Assembly: GCA_902785755.1 (NCBI GenBank)
Contig: CACZZO010000003.1
Location: 124,001 to 188,000, forward strand
DNA from: an uncultured Bacteroidia bacterium
GTDB lineage: Bacteria > Bacteroidota > Bacteroidia > Bacteroidales > F082
Direction of reading: 5' to 3'
DNA: 64,000 nt
Positions 58,501-64,000 of this stretch are shown one piece after another. Position 1 is the first letter of the stretch. Each line of letters begins with the position of its first letter. The position numbers and the translations under genes are program-made. The notes beneath the pieces were generated by a model. It was not told the origin of the DNA and did not search any database. It was given only the letters and a program-made list of their open reading frames with translations.

Positions 58501-59766
58501 AAGGAACTCAGGATAGGTCATGTTGAAAATGCCGTCGCTGCCGTTGAGGTAGGCCGGCACAAACATCACCTTCACCTTGTCGTTGGCATCGTTTTGCAAT
58601 GCCGAATTGCGCAAAGTATTCAGAATCGCATCGTTCTCATATTCAAAGACATGGTGCGTTGCGGGGAAGTCGGTATGCCCCATGATGGCGTTGGTGCCGT
58701 CAAGGCGATGCTGCAAATCCTTCGATGGACCTGCGATGTTGCTCGGAACGGCAATCACGCCTACGACCGTACGCGGCAAGTTCTTGTCCTCGTTCAAGCG
58801 GCGCAAAGCCTCAATGAACAGGTCTATGCCCTTGTTCTTGAACTCGTAACGGCCACTATTGATGACCATCAGGCAGTTGCGGTCAATCTTCTCGCCGCAA
58901 AGCGTCTCGACAATTTGCAAGATCTTCTCTCGCGACTCTTTCCGCTTCTCGGCAAAGGCCTCAGGCTCTTCCCTTTGCGTGTGGTCGATGCCGTTCATCG
59001 TCACCACATCGGGCTTGCGATAAAGGAACTGCTCACATTCCTGCGCCGTGATGTCGCTCACCGTCGTGAAAGCATCAGCGTTTTTGGCGGCCTTCTGCTC
59101 CATCGACTGCTGTGAAACCACATTAAACTGCATAGCCATCACCGAAGGCAGGTAGGATTTCAGGTTGTCGTACAAAGAAAGCCCATTGCCGGAAATGGCA
59201 CGACCAAGATAAGTGGCATGGGTGGTAAACACTGTGGCAACTTGTGGGCAATGCTCCTTCAAATAAAGCACGCCCGAACCCGTCATCCACTCATGGAAAT
59301 GAGCCACTATATTGCTGGTTTTCTGCAAGTTGTAGTTGCAGAAATTCTCAATCACCTGACCAGCGGCATAGCCGAACAGCACTGGCTCAACATAATCCCA
59401 TTGGCCACGGATACTATCGAGTTCATATTGTTCCCAAAGATGAGTAAGTATCTCATTTTTAGTCTGATACAAAGTCGTATAGTCCACCAAAATGGCGATA
59501 GGGCTGCTTTCGATTTTCCAACGACCGATGCGGAACTTCAGGCCTTGGGCCAAAGCACGCTCGCGCCAATCGGGGAAAAGTTCGTTGTCCTCGACAAAAT
59601 AAAGCGTCTCATGCGATTCTTTCACCACATCAGGGCCAACCGTAATGTAGTGGTCGCCAAGCAGTTGGCGCATTTCATTTGATTTTGTGGAAAGCACCGT
59701 GTAGATGCCACCAACCATGTTGCATACTTCCCAACTGGTTTCAAAAAGGTATTCGGGGTTTTTCAT
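55540..59766 (-). CDS. Glycogen synthase-alpha-glucan phosphorylase fusion
   Basis: 1408 residues. Residues 1 to about 560 are a GT3-like glycogen synthase (YLFETSWEVCNMVGGIYTVL, VAHFHEWMTG, FPSYYEPWGYTPLES). From about 565 follows a GlgP-type phosphorylase with an N-terminal DUF3417-like region (ELSRNIWWSWN), HCNEGHAAFSGLERL, FTTHTPVPAGHDAF and the PLP-lysine motif EASGTSGEKAVMNG (about 1160). The last 100 residues are a beta domain. One enzyme would thus both build and break glycogen; the fusion is known in Bacteroidota. It is the third glycogen-related coding unit of this strand, after the debranching enzyme/GT4/GH57 run, with an unrelated ATPase gene between. Confidence 0.93.
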   Translation of the reverse strand: MKNPEYLFETSWEVCNMVGGIYTVLSTKSNEMRQLLGDHYITVGPDVVKESHETLYFVEDNELFPDWRERALAQGLKFRIGRWKIESSPIAILVDYTTLYQTKNEILTHLWEQYELDSIRGQWDYVEPVLFGYAAGQVIENFCNYNLQKTSNIVAHFHEWMTGSGVLYLKEHCPQVATVFTTHATYLGRAISGNGLSLYDNLKSYLPSVMAMQFNVVSQQSMEQKAAKNADAFTTVSDITAQECEQFLYRKPDVVTMNGIDHTQREEPEAFAEKRKESREKILQIVETLCGEKIDRNCLMVINSGRYEFKNKGIDLFIEALRRLNEDKNLPRTVVGVIAVPSNIAGPSKDLQHRLDGTNAIMGHTDFPATHHVFEYENDAILNTLRNSALQNDANDKVKVMFVPAYLNGSDGIFNMTYPEFLAAFDFSVFPSYYEPWGYTPLESVSMGIPTLTSDVSGFGKFVQQNFAGNEAVTVVPRQEGDANKVIDEIVSSIRRFLNLTEKGMTEISEAALQVAEKLLWKDLIVNYQKAWDVALEKSGGRHYMMEPVPYADMMHEVAYQKNDSPSWKKVLVKPIYSPEMQKLEELSRNIWWSWNVDAIELFESIDPEAWKATEQNPVALMGGLTLEQIKDLEDNEDFIERLNKVYDQFKQYMAQPCPSKDMIAYFSMEYGLMKSLKIYSGGLGILAGDYMKQASDSNANMVGIGLLYRHGYFAQEITVSGEQRADYIPQKFSQLPLQPVLNENGEWVKVSIAFPGRSVFAKAWRVNVGRVGLYLLDTDIEENSQDDRGITSRLYGGDSEMRIKQEMFLGVGGIRLLEAIGLKPTIYHCNEGHAAFSGLERLRVYINKHNLDFDVALELVRASTLFTTHTPVPAGHDAFEEHLIRMYMPHYANRMNISWERFMGLGRFNPKDPNEKFSMSVLATNLSQEVNGVSKIHGRVSREMFQSLWPGYFAEENHIGHVTNGVHLPTWSNRLWQRLYKLTFGPDYIDHQSDVNMWKQINDVPDAAIWDIRRQLKHELVAYLSEKIKEDMRQRQESPKLIMQTVNNLNENALIVGFARRFATYKRAHLLFGNLERLSQLVNDPKRPVIFLFAGKAHPNDKAGQDLIKMIIDISRRPEFIGKILFVSNYDMELGARLTSGVDVWLNTPTRPLEASGTSGEKAVMNGVLNFSVLDGWWAEGYRPDAGWAIQEKRTYQDQRYQDEMDAETIYNTLENEIVPLYYARNVQEIPTGWVAAMKKCLNEISPRFTMKRMMDDYFNQYYNKLIERTNWMRANRYQKAFEINAWKNHIRANWDKVEVKSLMLPDTNVRPLTFGEQFVAEITLLTPDLEPGDLAIELLFGKKNNEAVNEIASVEKMKLVDSGDGWVKYYIKVPITRAGVYNFTFRVYPTNPMLPHRQDFPLVKWI

Positions 59767-59788
59767 TGTGTAGGGATTTAATATTCAA

Positions 59789-59828
59789 GATTTCAGGATT
59801 TCAGGATTTCAGGATTTCAAGATTTCAG
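59789..59828 (+). repeat. Five tandem GATTTCAG octamers
   Basis: Units at 59789, 59797, 59805, 59813 (last base A) and 59821. They fill the gap between the ATPase stop and the start of the glycogen fusion gene. Confidence 0.9.
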
Positions 59829-59830
59829 AT

Positions 59831-61036
59831 TTAATATAATAAGCCGAACATCCAAAGAGGGATGCGGTTCCCGTAGCCGAATTCAACATCGTCGATGGCG
59901 AGATAACTGTCTGGCACATCGGCGATTTGGTCAAACGACTTGCCGCTTCCACCCACTTCAAAGAGATGGCGGCCGTTCACCTTGAAGTCGCCTTTGAGGG
60001 GCATGACGACCTCTGCAACTGCGCCCACTTGGTTCAAGAAGAAAGTCTCCCGTTGCGTCCCGACTTCGGCGGAAGGCGACAAGGAATGCATAAGATTTGT
60101 GTTGCCCAAATAGATTTTCTTGGGCTTCACCAAGTGCTTGTAACTTTTCGGCTCGTTGGTCAGCAAGAGGAGCAATCCGGCACGGTCAAGGGCGTAGAGC
60201 AATTTCAGGCACAAGTCGCGCGTGGTTTCCAATTCCGACACAAGCGTTTGAATATTAGGCTCTAACGGCACGTTCTTGGCAATAATCATCAACAGCGACT
60301 TCGCCTTTTGAATGGTTTGGTAAGTCACCTCCTCAACGGCGGGCAGGTCCATCTCCAAGACCACTTGGGCGGTTTCTTCCAAACGCAGAAGAAAATCCGC
60401 GCCCGAATCCTTGTAAAACGGATAGCACCCTCGGCGAAGATAGTCATTGAAATGGCGCAACACCTTCATTTTTGGCACGATTTCCATGGCCGTCACAATG
60501 TGATTCGCAAGCAAATCGTCAAGCGACAAGGCGGGAAGTTTCGCAACGCCCTCAAATTCAAGATATTCCCTGAACGACATCCCGTTCAAGGTGTAAAGTG
60601 TCTGTCGGCGCGACAAGTCGGCCTTCGAATGGTCGATTTCGAGCATCGACGAACCCGTGTACACCACGTTCAACTCCGAATATGTGTCGTAAAGGTTTTT
60701 CAAGGCACGGCTCCACAAAGGATATTTGTGCACCTCGTCCAAGAAAAGATGGCTTATGCCACGGCTGTTGAGCCATTGCGCCAACTCGTCAAGCGAATGG
60801 TTTTGGAACCAAAGATCGTCCAACGACACATAAAATGCGTCGTCAGGATTGGCGAAAGCTAATTTGATGCGCTGCAACAGCAACGTCGTCTTGCCCACGC
60901 CACGCGACCCTTTGATGCCAATCATGCGCGCATCCCAGTTGATTCTGTCGTACAAGTAACGCTTGAACGACATATCCACCACAGACAGTTTCTTGTGGTA
61001 TTTCTCTTGTAGCGATTGTAATTCGTCCAAACTCAT
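59831..61036 (-). CDS. AAA-family ATPase with DUF4143 C-terminus
   Basis: 401 residues from the ATG at 61034-61036; a GTG ten codons upstream is rejected as it lies beside the -7 box. Walker A GSRGVGKTT (about residue 42), Walker B SHLFLDEVHK, sensor YTGSSMLEID, and a C-terminal DUF4143-like domain (FLLRLEETAQVV, KIYLGNTNLMHSL, FEVGGSGKSFDQI). Such ATPases are frequent, often mobile, and of unknown function. It interrupts the glycogen genes and has tandem repeats around its promoter. Confidence 0.9.
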   Translation of the reverse strand: MSLDELQSLQEKYHKKLSVVDMSFKRYLYDRINWDARMIGIKGSRGVGKTTLLLQRIKLAFANPDDAFYVSLDDLWFQNHSLDELAQWLNSRGISHLFLDEVHKYPLWSRALKNLYDTYSELNVVYTGSSMLEIDHSKADLSRRQTLYTLNGMSFREYLEFEGVAKLPALSLDDLLANHIVTAMEIVPKMKVLRHFNDYLRRGCYPFYKDSGADFLLRLEETAQVVLEMDLPAVEEVTYQTIQKAKSLLMIIAKNVPLEPNIQTLVSELETTRDLCLKLLYALDRAGLLLLLTNEPKSYKHLVKPKKIYLGNTNLMHSLSPSAEVGTQRETFFLNQVGAVAEVVMPLKGDFKVNGRHLFEVGGSGKSFDQIADVPDSYLAIDDVEFGYGNRIPLWMFGLLY

Positions 61037-61055
61037 AACACTGGTTTTTGCGCTG

Positions 61056-61063
61056 CAAAGATA
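61056..61063 (-). promoter_or_regulatory. -7 box of the ATPase gene
   Basis: TATCTTTG on the minus strand, 20 bases before the ATG. Confidence 0.7.
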
Positions 61064-61079
61064 CACATTTCACTTTTAC

Positions 61080-61159
61080 AAAAGCGATTTTTGTTGAAAT
61101 TTTCGCTTTTTCAAAAGTGATTTTTGTATAGATTTTCGCTTTTCAAAAAGTGATTTTTA
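61080..61159. repeat. Tandem 32-33 base repeats upstream of the ATPase
   Basis: Units 61080-61112, 61113-61144 and a partial 61145-61159, each starting AAAAGYGATTTTTG and ending TTTTCGCTTTT. Each unit is partly self-complementary (AAAGCGA/TCGCTTT). They lie just upstream of the -7 box, where a regulator would bind. Confidence 0.75.
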
Positions 61160-61167
61160 GCAATTAT

Positions 61168-62379
61168 TTAGTTTCCAACAACTTGCAACTCCTCTTTTTT
61201 CCGCTTCGAGAGTTTTGTCACCCTGTCAGCAAAATCGGTGAGCACATTCATGTAATTGACATACGCATCATACGGCGAGGCGTAGTGGTTGAAATACTTA
61301 TGCACCACGCCGTCGGAGAGCCACTTCGTGCACATGTAGTAGAAGTGGTCGGATGTCTGGAGCATTGTCCAATCCTGTTGCAATTCCTCATCCTTGATGC
61401 GGCGCACTTTGGCGTTCAAGTCATACAAGGCATGATAGGCATCGTCTTGAAGCGGGTTGCCCAACCAAGCCGTAAGGTCGCGCTCCTCGTCGCTCCACGA
61501 GAGTACATTGGGCACATGGACGGCACTCACTGGCTGCAATTTCTTCGCCAACTCTTGTGGAGTGGCAAACTTGAACTTGCTGCCCGTCAAGACAGCCTCG
61601 GGCAAAGCCTCCATAAAATCGAAGATGCCTGTTTCCGCCGACTGGTGCTCGCCGAAAGTCTCGTAGTCCATGAAGATATTGACCACTTCCTCGTCGTCCG
61701 GCAAGGCATTGAGCCAACCAACGAAGTCCTCGGCGCGAAAGCTGTCCTGCACGAATCGGAAGGCAATCTCGTCGCTGAACTTGAAGTTGCGCAACAACAC
61801 CTTCAGCTTCGGGTTGATGGCGTTGGCGTACATGTAGTTAGGACTCTTCCAGCCCAAGATGTGCTTCGCGCCCTCGGTGAGCATGAGGTTGTAGCCCATG
61901 TCGGCCACTGCCGCCCCGATTTCGTCGCTGTAAATCAATTCAGTATTGCGGAAGGTCTTGGGCGTAACGCCAAACACTTCCTTCATCTTGTGCTTGTGGG
62001 CCGTCACTTGCCGTTTGAACTCGTCAGGGTTGTTCAGCGAGGCCAATGAGTGGGCGTATGTTTCCGAAAGCACCTCAACTTGGCCCGAGGCAACCAACTT
62101 TTGGAAACTTTCCAACACCTCTGGGGCATACTGCTCCATCTGCTCAATGACCACGCCCGAAAACGAGAAAGCAAACTTGACCTTGTCGCCAAACTTCTCG
62201 ATTTGCTTCATCAGCAACTCGTTCATGGGCAGGTAGCACTTCTCCGCCACCCGCCTCATAATCATGCGGTTGCTGTAGTCGTCGTAGTAATAGTGTTTCT
62301 TACCGATTTCGAAGAAACGATACGTGCGAAGCCTGTAAGGCTGGTGCACTTGGAAATAGAAACAGATTGACTTGCTCAT
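61168..62379 (-). CDS. GH57 alpha-amylase-type glycoside hydrolase
   Basis: 403 residues. The N-terminus ICFYFQVHQPYRL holds the GH57 motif HQP; the nucleophile is E147 in FRNTELIYSD and the acid/base D238 in MDYETFGEHQ. It cleaves alpha-1,4-glucan. No signal peptide, so cytoplasmic, fitting a role in glycogen turnover together with the GT4 synthase 26 bases upstream and the debranching enzyme before that. Confidence 0.92.
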   Translation of the reverse strand: MSKSICFYFQVHQPYRLRTYRFFEIGKKHYYYDDYSNRMIMRRVAEKCYLPMNELLMKQIEKFGDKVKFAFSFSGVVIEQMEQYAPEVLESFQKLVASGQVEVLSETYAHSLASLNNPDEFKRQVTAHKHKMKEVFGVTPKTFRNTELIYSDEIGAAVADMGYNLMLTEGAKHILGWKSPNYMYANAINPKLKVLLRNFKFSDEIAFRFVQDSFRAEDFVGWLNALPDDEEVVNIFMDYETFGEHQSAETGIFDFMEALPEAVLTGSKFKFATPQELAKKLQPVSAVHVPNVLSWSDEERDLTAWLGNPLQDDAYHALYDLNAKVRRIKDEELQQDWTMLQTSDHFYYMCTKWLSDGVVHKYFNHYASPYDAYVNYMNVLTDFADRVTKLSKRKKEELQVVGN

Positions 62380-62405
62380 ATTATGTGTTTTTTATTATTC
62401 GTTAA

Positions 62406-63692
62406 TTAAACCACAGACTCATAAACCGCCTTAATCTTCTTAGCGGCGGCTTCCCATTTGAGGCTATCGACTTCGTCCTTGCCTTCGTCCTTGAAACAAT
62501 CGGCCAAGGGCTTGTAGTGGCAAAGGCCGTAGATGGCATCGGCCAAGCCGTTGATGTCCCAGAAATCGACCTTCAAGGCGTGTTTCACAACCTCCGAAAC
62601 GCCCGACTGTTTGCTGATGACCACTGGCACATTCAAGCGCATGGCCTCCAAAGGCACAATACCAAAAGGCTCTGATATTGAAGGCATAACGAACACATCC
62701 GTCATGGCAAACATCTGATCGACGGCCTCACCTTTCAGGAAGCCCGTGAAGTGGAAATGACTGCCCATGCCAAGTTGCGCCACGCGGCGAATCATGCCTT
62801 CCAACATGTCGCCCGTGCCCGCCATCACGAAATGGATGCTAGAATCGACTTGATGGATTTTGTAGGCCGCCTCAATAAAGTACTCGGGGCCTTTCTGATA
62901 GGTGATTCTTCCGAGGAAAGTCACCACCTTGGCATCCAAGCCACTGCGCTCGTATTCTGACTTGGGCTTGTCGTTGGGTTCCACGGCATTGTGTACCGTC
63001 ACGACCTTAGCAGGGTCGATACCATATTTATTAATAACGATGTTTCGCGTCAGGTTGCTCACCGTGATGACGCGGTCGGCGGCTTCCATGCCACGCTTTT
63101 CGATGGCGTACACATCCGTGTTGATGTTTTCGCCCGAGCGGTCAAATTCGGTTGCGTGCATGTGCACCACTAGCGGCTTGCCTGTGGTCTCTTTCGCAGC
63201 AATGCCCGCAGAATAAGTCAGCCAGTCGTGGGCATGGATGACATCGAAATCGTATTTCGTGGCCAACGACGAGCCAATCAAGGCGTAGCGCGCCACCTCT
63301 TCCATCAGGTTCATGCCGTATTTGCCCGAAAACTGGTAATTCCGCGCAAACACTGAACCAGTGTGATTAAAGTTTTCCACCACATGGCGGTCACTTTCCA
63401 AAACATTAGCAAATTGTTCCGGCCCGACATACGGAATGATGTTGGAGCCTATCTCCATATACTGCACTCGTTCCCAATAACTACGGTCTTTCTCGTGGTC
63501 GATGTCGATGGTCACGTCGCTGGCATTGAGCAGGCGCACATTGGTTTCGTCCTCGTCGCCGTAGGCACGGGGCACCACGAAAAGCACGTCCACATCATTC
63601 TTGGCCAAACCTTTAGTCATGCCAAAGCAAGCCGTTCCAAGGCCGCCAGTAATATGGGGGGGAAACTCCCACCCAAACATCAAGACTCTCAT
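62406..63692 (-). CDS. GT4-family glycosyltransferase (glycogen synthase-like)
   Basis: 428 residues. Starts MRVLMFGWEFPPHITGGLGTA, the donor-site Gly loop of GT4/GT5 enzymes; later GRITYQKGPEYFIEAA and the E-x7-E motif SEPFGIVPLEAM. Cytoplasmic. In Bacteroidota such a gene lies between a debranching enzyme and a GH57 amylase, as here. It overlaps the debranching enzyme's stop by four bases. Confidence 0.92.
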   Translation of the reverse strand: MRVLMFGWEFPPHITGGLGTACFGMTKGLAKNDVDVLFVVPRAYGDEDETNVRLLNASDVTIDIDHEKDRSYWERVQYMEIGSNIIPYVGPEQFANVLESDRHVVENFNHTGSVFARNYQFSGKYGMNLMEEVARYALIGSSLATKYDFDVIHAHDWLTYSAGIAAKETTGKPLVVHMHATEFDRSGENINTDVYAIEKRGMEAADRVITVSNLTRNIVINKYGIDPAKVVTVHNAVEPNDKPKSEYERSGLDAKVVTFLGRITYQKGPEYFIEAAYKIHQVDSSIHFVMAGTGDMLEGMIRRVAQLGMGSHFHFTGFLKGEAVDQMFAMTDVFVMPSISEPFGIVPLEAMRLNVPVVISKQSGVSEVVKHALKVDFWDINGLADAIYGLCHYKPLADCFKDEGKDEVDSLKWEAAAKKIKAVYESVV

Positions 63693-64000
63693 TTTGAGCC
63701 TCCTTTCTTGTTAAATTCGTCAATCAAATACTTGAGGTAAAGCAAAGCACCCACGCTCGTCGATTGCGAAATGCAACCACGCGCCTCAAAGGGCGGATTA
63801 CCATCATAAATCTCTGAAACCGTGCCAATTCCGTTTTCCTTGATGGCTTCCTCAAAACCGTTATAAAGGTCTTCCAAATAAGGTAGCGAAGTCTTCCCAA
63901 ACAATTTCACCGACAAATCGGCGTAAAACGCTATCAACCAAGGGAATGTGGTGCCGTTATGATAGGCACGTTCACGTTCCGAATGGTTGCCAATGCTGAT
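63689..64000 (-). CDS. Glycogen debranching enzyme, GH133 type, C-terminal part
   Basis: The frame is open from the right edge to the stop at 63689, giving the last 103 residues. AYHNGTTFPWLIAFYADL matches the end of the amylo-alpha-1,6-glucosidase (GDE-C) barrel, where the YHNGTxWPW motif is conserved. The N-terminal part is outside the window. First of the three-gene glycogen run. Confidence 0.85.
   Translation of the reverse strand: MSIGNHSERERAYHNGTTFPWLIAFYADLSVKLFGKTSLPYLEDLYNGFEEAIKENGIGTVSEIYDGNPPFEARGCISQSTSVGALLYLKYLIDEFNKKGGSK

Overview
The window reads as chromosomal DNA of a Bacteroidales-type bacterium (phylum Bacteroidota). The support is: about 14 promoters with the Bacteroidota -7 box TAnnTTTG, several with a TTG/TTTG element about 19-20 bases upstream; few Shine-Dalgarno sites; several secreted proteins with type IX secretion (T9SS) C-terminal sorting domains; an RseC gene leading an rnfBCDGEA operon; a glycogen synthase-phosphorylase fusion; and abundant short dispersed repeats. 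Species cannot be told from the sequence. No rRNA, tRNA, CRISPR array or transposase was seen.

Layout. 1-1.9 kb: end of a polysaccharide flippase and a YihY/BrkB membrane protein (minus strand). 1.9-7.8 kb: rseC and the complete Rnf complex, closed by a terminator. 8-27.3 kb: a surface-protein island with two alternating pairs of large T9SS adhesins (order A-B-A-B, the B members with an IgGFc-binding-like N-terminus), a lipoprotein, an outer-membrane barrel protein and a gingipain-family (C25) protease whose sorting domain runs into a repeat element. 27.5-30.5 kb: head-GIN lipoprotein and an ABC transporter/GntR operon with a candidate operator over its promoter; the ATPase gene looks frameshifted. 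30.8-35.7 kb: a radical SAM/SPASM enzyme preceded by three small lipoproteins sharing a C-(x)-Y-G-x-P motif, then an Mpv17-like membrane protein, a CotH-family T9SS protein and a small membrane protein. 35.8-38.1 kb: an ADP-forming acyl-CoA synthetase with a ParB-like domain inserted between its two halves. 38.3-47.1 kb: a MATE exporter followed by a dimodular C-A-T-C-A-T-R nonribosomal peptide synthetase, peppered with in-frame copies of dispersed repeats. 47.2-51.6 kb: Nudix hydrolase, two paralogous 75-residue HTH proteins around a membrane TPR/HTH regulator, and an NfeD/SPFH pair. 51.7-55.5 kb: a zeta-toxin-like pair and a GH78 rhamnosidase. 55.5-64 kb: glycogen genes (GH133 debranching enzyme, GT4 synthase, GH57 amylase, synthase-phosphorylase fusion) interrupted by an AAA/DUF4143 ATPase.

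The most interesting points are the radical SAM/lipoprotein cluster, the ParB-like insertion in the acyl-CoA synthetase, the reductive-release NRPS whose linkers and domains carry heptanucleotide and palindromic repeats, the truncated T9SS signal of the C25 protease, and the duplicated adhesin cassette. Functions are assigned by reading motifs by eye; no database search was possible.
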